From: Buxus sempervirens
Lineage: Eukaryota > Streptophyta > Magnoliopsida > Buxales > Buxaceae
Direction of reading: 5' to 3'
Assembly: GCA_947561395.2 (NCBI GenBank)
Contig: OX387191.1
Coordinates: forward strand, 35,481,439 to 35,545,438
DNA length: 64,000 bases
The translations under genes were made by a program, and so were the position numbers. A model generated the notes under the pieces. It was not told where the DNA came from. It did not search any database and saw only the letters and a program-made list of their open reading frames with translations. Shown here one piece after another: positions 25,049 through 37,181 of the stretch (position 1 is the first letter of the stretch; each line of letters opens with the position of its first letter).

Positions 25049-25504
25049 GGGAAAAAAAATTTTTAGTTGCTCTTTTTCAAAAGATTTAAGATTCAGTCTT
25101 CAAAGTTTTGAATTTTAACTTTTAATATACCTTTATCAAAATATTTAATTTTTAGTATCATTTCACTATTATGAATAAATTCTTCCCAAAATACCCTTAT
25201 ACAACTTATTCCCCGGACTTGTACAAGTAATAAAGTGACTTGTACAAACTATTTTAGACTTGTATAAGTAATAAAATGACTTGTACAAGTCAATAAATTA
25301 GCTTGTACAAGTCAATAAAATGAATTGTACAAGTCATTTAGATAAGTGATGAAAGGGCATTTTTGGAATAAATGGGTTGAAATAGTGAAATAGTACTAAA
25401 AATTAAATATTTTGATAAAGGTATATTAAAAGTTAAAAATCAAAACTTTGAAGCCTGAATCTTAAATATTTTGAAAAAGAGCCACTAAAAATTAATTTTC
25501 CCTT
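25049..25504. mobile_element. Mutator-like MITE with long inverted arms
   Basis: Arms of about 130 bp are near-perfect inverted copies; both hold TTTTAATATACCTTTATCAA. The flanks repeat the 9-bp TTTTTCAAG (25040-25048 and 25505-25513), as expected for Mutator-type insertion. The centre is a run of ACTTGTACAAGT palindromes. Confidence 0.75.
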
Positions 25505-25513
25505 TTTTTCAAG

Positions 25514-26110
25514 AGGGAGAGTGGGTAATGTCTTATATTATGAACTGATCTTCTTTAAGAGGAAGTTCATATTAGAGGATGAGTGGGTGATGTATGTAAC
25601 AGATAGAGGGTGAGTGATGATAACGGATACTTATAAAATCTAAAGGTCTACACATCTCACTATTTAGAATTTAACGTGGTTATGATCTCTATGTAATAGG
25701 TAAAGTTTATGGTAGAAGTTAACCATCTATATATGTTTAACTATTTAGAAATAAATGTTTACACATCTAAGGGTTTAGAATTCCAAATTTAATGTGAACA
25801 ATTTTTTTAAAAGCACTGTAAACATCTACAAATCTAAGAGTCAATAGTTTCTTCAAAGCACTCTAAAAACTTAAACTTTATATTATTTAATTTAATTTAA
25901 GCATTTAAATGACTAATCAAAATTCGTTATATTCATGTGGAGCAGTCTCTTAAAATTTGTTATGCCCTTTGACATTTATTCTTGTATGTGGTGGACTGAC
26001 CCTCACTTCCTATCATCCTTGCTTTTTGATGAAGCCAAGGGGTTAGTCATGTTCGATCAATCTCTTAATATATCATGGTTCGTTGATTACCAAAAATAAA
26101 AAATAAAAAA
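25514..26110. other. intergenic spacer
   Basis: AT-rich with no recognised gene or element. Words such as CTACACATCT and TTTAGAAT recur but form no clear unit. Confidence 0.5.
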
Positions 26111-26931
26111 TGTGAAACAGTTCTACACCCTTTGTGAGGCCATTGCCCTCAGGTTGGTTGGACCATCGAACCATTTTGGTTTTGGAGTCGCCATTATCCA
26201 TCGAGTTAGTGGATAGTCACCCATTATAAAAAATAAAACCAGTCTAACCAGAGATCGGGTCATGAAGTTCAGTTAAGTGATTGGGAAAGTGTCAGGCACC
26301 CAACCACTTCCAATTTAGTGAACTAGTTACCCTTTTCAAATTTCACCCTTAAAAATTTTAATTTTACAAAAAGCCTAAATTTCCTAAAAAGAACTTATTT
26401 TTGAGTTAAATTGAACACAAAAAATGTGGGATTATTGGGTTTGACCCGTTGGATGGCATGCCATGGATCATTGACCCAATCCCTCTCCAAAAACATTTTG
26501 TTTGTTTTTTATTAGAAATTCTAAAAGAATTAAATTGAACACAAAAAATGTGCGATTATTGGGCTTGACCCGTTGGATGGCATACCATGGATCATTGACC
26601 CAATCTCTATCTAAAAACATTTTGTTTGTTTGTTTTTTTTAGAAATTCTAAAAGATAAAATTGAAACCTTTTTTTTTATTTTACAAAACCAAATAAAAAC
26701 TAAGATCTTTATTTTTATTTTTAAAGAAACTGATAACCCAAATAAAAAAAACTCATTTTTTTAATGAAAAATATGAGTGAAATATATAAATCAATGACTT
26801 GAAAAAAACACAGATTCTCTTCAAAGTAACTATTTACTGTTCGTCCAAGACATTAACTACTGTTATGAAGAAACGGTAATGTCAAATAGCAAAGGAATGA
26901 TAAACATCATGTTGAAAATCCAATCGGTGAG

Positions 26932-29794
26932 TGTGCATGAGCCGATCCGCAGTAGAACCTGGTTGGGAGGTCATGTGTGGGTGCCTCCTTTAGGGATATG
27001 TCCCGACGTATTATCCGGCGAAAGCATGATGGATCGCATGTTTTCAAGATCGGGAAAGGATGTAGGGGACTGGAGAGTCGCCACTGCCTGATGGGGTGCA
27101 GACAGACACCTAGGTGCCTAAAAGGTTATTTAATTAGGTGGTTTGCGGCTTGAGATTTCGATTAAATACTCGGTTATGGTTCAAGGAAATTCGCAAACAC
27201 CCTAGTCCACCCCATTGGGTGACAGATCCCATGGGTCATCCTAGTTATGAGTCAACTTGTTTTTTATTTCACCCGTTCCTAAACCAATATACACTCTTTA
27301 TTTTATGTATGGGCGGGACCACATACATGGTATAGGTTCCTTTATTTGATTTTATCTTTTTAGGTTAAAAGTGATGTTATTTTATAGTATGGGTCCCATT
27401 GGAAGGCCCACAGGTTTACCAATTTTAGGCTTTAAGGAAAGCCTAAGTCCCGTTTGGGGTTACTATATTGGATAGCCCCCTTTTTGGATCGAGTTATTTG
27501 GTTGGGATGTGTTTTTAAAGATACAAAAGATATAAGTTGGTTTCTTTTAAAGGTTTTTAAGGGATCCATTGAGCTTGGAAATGGCCCTTAGGGGGTCCAA
27601 GTTGCTTAAAATCCACGTTTGGGGTGGATTTGGGTGAGCAAGAAAGGCATAAGCCCTTTTGGAAGGCCCACGTGGGTAAAAATTTGGGCCCATGGGCAGC
27701 CCAAGTCCCAAGGAGGTCCCCAGATGACCAAGGACCTTACGGGTCTAAAAGTTATTCAAATTAGAGTTAGTTTTAATCTTGTTTAAACCAGAAAACCTAC
27801 AACCTGCAAGTTTTTGTAAGAAACCGTATACATCATACGGTTCTGTCATAACCATAAGAAACCTATCATACGGTTATGACAGAACTTGTCTGAGTGTACG
27901 GTTCACACAGAAAACACAAATGTTTTGGTTTTTCTAGGGGATTTCCGGGGTCCCCAATCTTATGTGAGTTTGCAACAATCTGTGGGTCACCTTGCTGACC
28001 CACAGTGGTTACCAAAATTGATTTTAATGCTTATTAAACCTATTTTGTAAATGATCAAGCTAAATGGGATGAAGAAAAGGGTTTGGGGCCATTTCATTCC
28101 ATGTAGGATAAATCTCAAGTGTCCTAGGGTAGAGGGCAGGTCCTCCCCTTTCGGTTAGACAACAATTCCAGCCCTCTTGAAGAGGAGGGGTTGCGTAGGA
28201 AGCCCAAAAGGCCACTTGCTTGGGGTCTCGGCCAAACCACTCATAATAAAAGCAATGATATGGGAGAAAATCTATAAAAGAATGCAATAAAAACAGCCTG
28301 TTGTGGAGTATGTGGATGTGGTGATAATTTAAGGCATGCTTTATTAACCTAGAAAGAGCATGAGATTTAAAACAGTGGGTATGTGCATATGTGCATGCAC
28401 GTAATCTTACATAAATATGGATTAAAGTGAATGGACAAAGCAAAGTAGAATTAAAGCCTAAGAAGGGATATTGGGGTTTATGGGTTACATTTGATCCAGA
28501 ACAAAAGGAAAGAAAGAAATATAAAGAAAATGCTCCCACCATGCCATACTCTACGGTCTAGATCCCTCTTTTATTTGGACTCCCAAAGGGACTTAGTTAA
28601 CTAAAAGAGTAATAAAATGGGCCCTTTCACTCTCCCCTTTTATATGCATGTGATCATGCCTTCAAAACATGATCTTTATCTCCTTTCCATACCTACCAAA
28701 ACAGTGAAACATAAAAGAAAGGAAAAGCAAAGAAAGTGGAACCCATGGCAATACTCATATCACATAGACATACTTTTATTCTTGGTAAAAAAAAATCAAA
28801 TATATTGAACAAAAAAAGCTTAAAAGCTTACCTTGTGAAGAATAATCCTCTAGATATGGCTTTAAGCTTCCTTTAAGCCTTTAGACAGCACTTTAGTCCT
28901 CCTTTGTTACTTCCAAATTGATCCTCTCAGCCAAGATCAAGGTTAAAGGGAGTTAGAAGAGGTTTAGAAGGGTTTAGAGAGGTTCTTGGAAGTTTGGAGG
29001 TAATTTCGGAGAGTAGTAGGGTTTGGTGAAGTATTATCAAAGCTCAAGGATCAGCCAACACCTTGCACAGGGCCGGATGTGCCCTATTTATAGGAACAGG
29101 TCAAAACCATATACCATATACGGTTTTGGCCAAATCGTTTTACCTGTCTTTCAGCAATGATCAAATTCGTCCACGTGGCAAATTCGCACAAAGGATAAGA
29201 TTTTGATCAAGTCTTTCAAAACCGTATTGGCAATACGGTTTTGTTATTTTCAGCTCATTTTTTAGCCTACCGTATGGGCAACACGGTTTATTTGATCCTA
29301 CTTGATTAGATTTGATTTTCTGACAGATTTCTAGCAAGATTTGTGAATCTTGGGATTGATTTATTTGATCCTACTTGATTAGATTTGATTTTCTAATAGA
29401 TTTCTGACAAGATATGCGAATCTTGGGACCGTACATGGTATACGATCAAGGCAGAACTGTATAAGTTATACGGTTTGACCATATCTCCTAATAGATCTGC
29501 AATCATCAGAGAATATACGGTTTTAGCATATCCGTATATATCATATGATTAGATCATATCTTTGGGATTTGATTTGATTTGATTCCTAATTTGGCTTTGA
29601 TTAGACCTAATTAGATACGATTTGATCTGATTTGACGTTTGTCTTTTAGTGCTTCAGTTTGCCACTTGACAAGTCTTGCCACGTGTCTAGATTATCTGCA
29701 TTTATTGCCCTTTTACTGTTTAGCTCATATTTGGGTTTTCATTTTTGGCTTTTAGAGGGGTGCAAAAATGAGGTGCAAAAATGAGGTGCTTATA
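26932..29794 (-). mobile_element. A: solo LTR, Ty3/Gypsy (Tat-like), 2.9 kb
   Basis: The 5-bp duplication GTGAG flanks it at 26927-26931 and 29795-29799. On the minus strand it begins TATAAGCACCTCATTTTTGC and ends GGCTCATGCACA. It holds the GTGGCGACTC block and several ACCGTAT..ATACGGT hairpins. No internal domain is present, so it is a solo LTR left by recombination. Confidence 0.85.
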
Positions 29795-30117
29795 GTGAGA
29801 ACATTCATTCAAAGCATAAAAACACAGAGATTATATAGATTTAGATTGCCATGGAAACCCAAGATTCCATTCAATTCATGTTTCAGCATATTAGTTTATA
29901 TTTTTATTAAAGATTAATCCATCATCAGATATTCATCATAGAAACCTAATATAAGTGCACCCCGATCACCAAAAATTAAATAGATTAAAATTCATAACAA
30001 TCCTATAACATCAATGACAAAAAAAACTTCACTGAAACCCAATCAAACCCGTAACAATCCCATTGAATGTATCATGGGAAGTCATCATGGGAGTCTAATT
30101 AAAACACTAGATGACAT

Positions 30118-33100
30118 TGTGCTTGGTGAAATTGCACGGGATTTGGGTGCGTGCCTCCTAAAGGGTAAAACGGGAAATGGGGAGTCGCCACCCCCTAATG
30201 GGGTGCAGGCGGACACCTGGGTGCCTAAGTTTGTCTAATTTGATGGTCTATGGCTTGAGATTCTAGATAAGGTCTCGGTTACGGTCCGGGGAAGTCCTAA
30301 GACACCCCGGTCCGCCCCATCGGTTGACGAGTCCCTCGGGTCTCCTTGGTTCAAGTCAACTCGGTCTAACTCACCCTATTCCTAAGCCAAACATGCACAC
30401 TTTTGTTGGGTCTAGTGGGGACTACCAAAGTGGTATGGGTCCCCTTTTTATTTGTTTTTATCTTGCTTAGTTAAGTGATATGGGTCTGATTGGGTGGGCC
30501 CCGTTGGAAGGCCCACGGATCCCTTGGTGGGCTAAGCTTAGCCCACATATCCCTTGTTGGACCTCAATCTAACTGTAGGAGGCCCTTTGGGCTTTGGTTA
30601 GTTTGGTTAGTTTTATTTACGTCTCAAGTGAAAGATTAAATTAAGTTTTATCTTTGGATGGGCCTGGATGGTTTGTGGGCCCATTTGGTGGGCCTTACAA
30701 AGGTTGCCATGTAATTTGATTTATCTTGTTTAATCTGTTTCCAAAATGGGCTAGGCATGGGCTTGGGGCCCATAACCTAGGCTTGGGCTTGAAGGCCCAA
30801 GACTTCTGGATTAGGGTTTTTGAACCCTACCCTTATTTGGTTCAATGGGCTTAGTGAGCCCGATAGGTCCAGGCCCGTAGTCTCGGCCAAACCACACCTA
30901 ATCTAGGCCAGCATGATACAAGTTGGGCATCTGGTGGGCCTCAAAGGGTGTGGCCCAGTTATTAATTTAATTGTCTTATTTAAGTTCAAGTGGGTTGTTT
31001 GGGCTTGGTGGGCCCCATTGGAAGGCCCACAATGAATTTGATTGGACCGGATGGGTCCAAGGCCAACATTGGGTTTCCGGGTCCCAGAAACCCTACTGGT
31101 TCATGTGGTTTAGTTAAAATAAGCAAGAAAATGATAAGGGGCCAAAATTGAAAAAAAAATTGAGTTTTTTAAGGATGTAGCCGAAATGTTTGGTCAGCTA
31201 CAAAGAAGAATTGGCTTTTTTCAAATTTCTCAACTGCCCTTGGGTTTTGGGCTTGCACAAGACATTTGGCTACTGTGTGGGCCCCTGTGTTGGCTCACAG
31301 CGGAATAGTGAAAGGGGGTATACCCCACTTTTGGTCTTTTTTAGGACTTTAGCATCAAGCGAGAGGGGGAGAGGGCTGGGACTTTACCTTCTCCCTTTTT
31401 CACACCAAACCAGCAATGAAACAGGGACTTAAGTGTCCCTGTTTCGGCTCTTCTCATTCCACATACCAGCAAGCAAGCAAATCAAATGAAGACCAACCAA
31501 TCAAGCCTAGACTGCATACTTTAAACCATGAGTAAAGCGTATGTATCCTCACATTCCACATACATTCAAGAGGCTGTGTGTTCACATGCAGGTAAAGGTG
31601 AGGTGCTAGAACTAAATATGGATGACCTAATATGCTTTTAAGGAATATATGTATGTGCAAGAATGGGAGGGCTGATTACAAATAAGCAAAAACAACAACT
31701 ATTGGAGGCTAGGATCATGGCAAAAGTGCTGGAAACTGTAGGAAAAAAGTGGGGAAAGAACATCACTTATGGGACCTTTATGCATGAACATGTCTAGGAG
31801 ATATGGACATGAGATCAAAAGGAAAGGGAGACATACGTACCATTACTAACATCAACTAAACATGTTAATCAGATCATATGAAACACCAAAAACATGTAAA
31901 AGCAATGAGTAAACGAACAATGTGGGTGTGTGCTTAAGTAGACACCAACAAGGCCAAACGATGGGGGCTTACCATGACCCTCATGCATGATATTAACCAG
32001 CTGGACTTGGGGTATGTGGGGGTGTGGAAACATGGTAGAAACAGGGGATACTAGAGGGGAGAGGGGACATATTGATGGCACAAAAAAGCAACATACCAGG
32101 GACACATAACAGTAGCTAATGGAGGAGGGAGAAGGGAGCATGAGGGTGGGGTTTTCATAGACATGTGCATACATCATGGACTTTAAGACATGCCGAAACC
32201 AAGCTCTAAAACATGCTAAAACTAACCATCATGAAGATAAAAATAAAGCAAGAGAAGGGATCGTGGGGGTTAGATTAGGGATACATTGGAGCGGCAAACA
32301 AAAGGGGAACATGCTTCCCATTTAAATGAAAAGAAGGCAGCAGCAAAATGAGAAGAAGACAGCAGCAAAACATTAGCTTTAGGACCATTAAAACCATGTA
32401 TAAAAGGACCCTTTTCCTCCCTTAAAACCATCCATACACTCCCTTTACCATGGGAGGCCATTCTTATGGCGGAAATGAGAAAAAGGAAGGAGAAAATCAT
32501 GTTGGAGACCACATCACAGCAAGGAAGGGCAAAACTTTAGAACACTCTTAATATCCACTCATTTTTACATATGTAAAGTGAAAGGTGATGGAGAACCTTA
32601 CCTTGGGGTTTAAAAACCCTGAAGTGGTGTATGTGAACCTCCTTGGAGCAAGAACAATGGCTGAAGAAGCCTCTTCCAACACCAACACCAACTCTCCAAG
32701 CTTATTTCTTGACTCAAGATGAAGAAGGAAGGAAGAAAAGATGCTTAAAAAAGCTTTAGGCAAGGGTTTAATGGGTTGAGGAAGGGGTGGAGGGCAAGAA
32801 AAGGGTGTTTCATATGAAGGGGTATAGGGGAGAAAGGATAGGAGTAGCCCAAAAAAAACCAACCCCCAAAAAGTGGGCGGATGTTGCCTTTTATAGGCAA
32901 CTTTATGTATTTAACAACACACATGGTCGGATACACACATTAGGGTAAATTTTTGATAATTACAGATTCACCCCCGGATTTGACCAATGCAATTGATTTG
33001 ACCGATGCGACCTGTGGATATTTACATATTTACCCCCAGATATTTATAGATTTACCTTGGATATTTACACATTTACCCCCGGATATTTACAGATTTAACC

Positions 33101-33694
33101 CCAGATATTCATAAAAAATAGTATTTTATTCCAGATATTTTCATTTGCTATCCTTTTTTCTTTTTTTGCCATGTGGGCAATTTCCCGAGCTGTTTGACTT
33201 GTTCATAACTGCTTCATCCAAACTCCGATTCTGGCAAACTCAGTTGCGTTGGAACCAGGTCGAGATCTTCTATCCATTGGGACAGGGTTTTGCAGCAAAT
33301 TCAAGTTTTTGGTAAAAAGCTGAACCTGCATCTGGAATCTTAATTTGCTCATATCTCCTTGATCCGGACTCCGATTTGGGCAAACTTAGTTGCGTTAGAA
33401 TCATGTCGGAATCCTCTATCTGCTGGGATCAAATTGGGCAGCTGACTGGGCTTGAATAGAAAGTCAATTTCTGCTCCCTAGGGTTTGACCATCCCATAGC
33501 TCCTTCATCCAGACTCCGATTTGGGCAAACTTAGTTGCATTAGAACCGTATCGGAATCCTCTATTCATTGGGTAGAAGCATGGTGGCTGATCTGCACTTG
33601 ATCAAAAATCAACTTTTTGTCCCATCGGGGTTTGACTTTTTAGTTAATGTTTTTATTTTCGGCACTTCTGGTGTGAAAAAATGAGGTGCTTACA
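30118..33694 (-). mobile_element. B: solo LTR, Ty3/Gypsy (Tat-like), 3.6 kb
   Basis: The minus strand starts TGTAAGCACCTCATTTTTTC and ends CACCAAGCACA. Flanks GACAT (30113-30117) and GACGT (33695-33699) are a target duplication with one mismatch. U3 carries about four tandem units of roughly 120 bp (33170-33640) with the motif ACTCCGATTTGGGCAAACTT. Same family as A, C, F and H. Confidence 0.8.
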
Positions 33695-34474
33695 GACGTC
33701 ATGGAAACTTCCATGGAAATTTGATTCGGCACTATCCCATGGAATGGCATTATAGAAAGTCTCCATGGGAACCTAGTCAAACCCATAACCATTCCATGGG
33801 ATAGCGTCATGGACATCTAATCAAACTTGAAAGCATCGTCACCATGTGATATACAATAAGGATCATCAGCAATCATACATCATCCATGCAAATTTGGTTG
33901 AGGCTACAATGTGTAGATCAATTCTTGTAATCCTGGATAACATCCTGCATAATGTAAACATATGATTGAAAACTTGAAATCAACATCACATGGCACATAC
34001 CTGTTATGAATACTACAAGTTTTTCGCACGATTTTGCCTTTCAAATTAGTACTCTATAGGCCGTGCTCTTCATTTTCACCTGTGCTTAACGTGCCTTTCA
34101 CTTCCTCTCCTTATTCTCTTGTTTGCCCACAATGCTCAATCGTCTATCTTCTCTCTTTTTGATTTTTAATGTCACTTCTCCAATCTCCTTGTGCCTTATG
34201 GTTCCTTCTTCTTTGTCCTTTTTATAGAGGGGAGAATGGCCTTCTAATTTATTAGGAAGAAGACTTCTTGATAAGTGAGGAAGTTGAGGTTATCTACAAC
34301 TCTTGAATGCTTCCTTATCTCTGATAAGAAGAGAACACTGGTTTAATCTTTATCCTTATCTCCCACAACCTAGCTAAAAAAAAATCTCTTTTCTTTTTTT
34401 TTAAGTTGGGTTTTATCCGGGTTGGGTTTTGCATCGGTTCTCTTGTGGTTCGGCCCAAATTGGGGTGTCTACTA

Positions 34475-35382
34475 CTGCCCCTCTTTATTAGAGTTACTCG
34501 TAACGAATGACAAAGACAAGATTTGACCCCAATTTGGGCAATGCATAAAAAATTTCTACTTATGATAATTTAAGCTTTCCAAATATTTAAGTGTTAAAAA
34601 ATGTGGTTAGGATATGAAAGCAAGAGTCAACCTAGGCCCTTGGTCTTACAGGAAAATTGACTCTTTAGGAATATATTTGAATGAAAACAAATTAAAATAG
34701 CTCATCATATCATAACTAGAAATTACTTATTGCTGGAAATACGATAAGAATTGAAGCATGCAAGCTTAACCATAAGAGTAACTTGACTAAACCCTATCTG
34801 TCAGGTCAATCCTATGAAGATCATTTTGAATCTTTAACCAGCATCTCTGTAGACTATTTCTTCTCTTCATGCTCTTTTGTTCTCAAATGGCCCTGTAATA
34901 TCTAAAGGGTAAAAAGAAAACTATGAAATTTGAAAGAAACTCATGAACTTTTTCTATTTTTGTTTCTTTCTTTTTCTCTTTTTCCCTTTTTTGTTTACTT
35001 GCATGATATATATAACAAATTACAAGGCTCTATGTATGAAAAGTGATACATAGCCAGATATCAAAGAACTTTCTCTATTCAGTGAAGGTAGACTCATCTT
35101 TGATGATTATCAAAATAATTACAGTATTCTTGAGTCTTGGGGAACTTGGTAACAAATCTTAACTTCATCAAATCAAAATCACTTGAAAGAGTGTTATATC
35201 AAGTTGCATAAATACACAATGATGCCGACAAGGATGAGACAAATGACGTGCATCAGCTCTATTCAAATATTGACGTCCTTCCCAAAATTATCACCTTAAT
35301 GCGTTGGGGATAATTTGATGTCACTAGTGTTCTGAATTGCCCCATGGCTACATTTTGAGCTTTCTAATTTTGCAATAGTGTC
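34475..35382 (-). mobile_element. O: PPT and 3' internal sequence
   Basis: On the minus strand the purine tract AAAGAGGGGCAG abuts O's LTR. Non-coding sequence of a Tat-like element lies upstream until LTR C interrupts it. No protein domain is visible here. Confidence 0.55.
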
Positions 35383-36837
35383 TGTGCACATCGATCCGTG
35401 GCGCACAAATGCGGAGGGAACATGGGTCCCTCTTTCGGGAAAGCCCAACACTCTCCTGTAGAGGGAGGGGGTTAGGAGTTGTCACTGCCTAGATGTCTAA
35501 AAGATGTTTATTAGGTGGTCTGCACATCGAGATTCTGAAAAAGTACCCGGTTACAGTATGGGAAAGTCCGTAGACACCCTGGTCCACCCCATCAAAAGAC
35601 AGGTCCCACATGTCATCCCTAGTTTAGCCCTTAAGCGAGTCAACTCATTTTATCTCACCCATCTTAAGCAAATCATGCACATTCAATTAAGTCTTGGAGG
35701 GATCACATGAGTGATGTAGGTCCCTATACTTTGATTTTAATCTTTTAGACTGTGTGATTTGAGTCTGATTAGTGGGCCCCTTTGGAAGGCCCATGGGATG
35801 CCAAGTTAGACTCCGAAATGGTCAAAGTCCCCTTAGGATTACTGTTTGGACAGCACCCTTTTTTGTTTAAGCTCATTTTGTTTTTGGATGTGATTGTAAG
35901 CCCCTCATTTTTGCGCACCAGAAATGTCGAAAATGAAAACCCTAATCGAAAAGTCAAACCCTAAGGGGTCAAAAAGTTGAATTCTATATCTGGTGCAAAT
36001 CAGCCACCATACTTCTTACCATTGGATAGGAAATTTCAATACGGTTCTAACGACAATAAGTTTGCCCAAAGCAGAGTCCAGATTAGGAAGTTATAGGCTG
36101 GTCAAACCTGAGAGGAGTAGAAATCGGCTTTCTGCTAAACCCCAAATCAATTATCCAATCTTATCCCAGTAGATAGAGGATCCCGACACGATTCTAACGC
36201 AACTGAGTTTACTCAAATTGGGGTCCGGATGAGGAAGTTATGAGCTGGTCAAACCTGAGGGGAGCATAAATCGGCCTTCTGCTAAACCCCAAATCAGCTA
36301 TCCAATCTTATCCCAGTAGATAGAGGATCCCAACACGATTCTAACGCAACCGAGATTGCTTTAATTGGGGTCCAGATGAGGAAGTTATGAGCTGGTCAAA
36401 CCCTGGGGGAGCAGAAATTGACTTTCTGTTCAAGCCGAATTTACTGCCATACTTTATCCCGATGGATGAAGATTTCCGGCGTGGTTCCGACGCAATTGAA
36501 TTTGCCAGAATCTGAGTCCAAATGGAGAAGTTATGGAGCAGTTTCGGCTTTCTGCTAAAAAATTGAATTTGCAGCCATACTCTGGCTCAGTGGATAAGAA
36601 ATCTCGACCCAATTCCAACGCAACTGAGTTTGCCAGAATCGGAGTCCAAATGAAGAAGATATGAGCAGAACAACCCTAAGGGCAAAACCATAAATAAATG
36701 CAGAAACCTGTCCACGTGGCAAGTGTGCAAGCCACATTTTCCAAGTGACAAATCAAAGGGCAAAAAGGACAAAAAATATATATATATCTTGAATATAAAA
36801 TAATATTTCCAAAAATATCTCATTTTTTTACTAATTA

Positions 36838-36884
<47 letters not shown>
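36838..36884. repeat. (AAT)n microsatellite
   Basis: About 15 AAT units lie inside the F LTR. Confidence 0.95.
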
Positions 36885-36886
<2 letters not shown>

Positions 36887-37181
36887 GGACTATAATTAAA
36901 AATGGTGAGAGAAAGGAGAGACCCACGTGGGGTCTCTCTCTCCCTCTTTTCCCCCATATATTCCTTCCCCATGTGCACCTCCCCCCTTGATTTTTTTTTC
37001 TTTTTCCATGTGTTCCTTCATCCCCAAGGAACACCCCCCCCCCCCCCCAAATCTAAATCTTATCCTTTTTCCCCATGTGCTCATTCCCATGAGCACATGT
37101 GTCCCTTCCTCTCTTGAAGGACCTCCCCCATACACTCCCGTTCGTAGAGGATGGATTTTTTTGGTGACTTTTCTTCCATCC

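Larger units (their letters stand above)
26111..34474 (-). mobile_element. O: 3' LTR of a Tat/Ogre-like Ty3/Gypsy element, split by LTRs A and B
   Basis: The LTR start lies at 34474 on the minus strand (TAGTAGACACCCC), right after a purine tract AAAGAGGGGCAG. It ends at 26111 (minus strand ...TTTCACA) after the ATGGCGACTCC block typical of Tat LTRs. Its own sequence is 26111-26931, 29800-30117 and 33700-34474, about 1.9 kb. Solo LTRs A and B occupy the gaps. Fossil; the other LTR lies outside the window. Confidence 0.7.
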
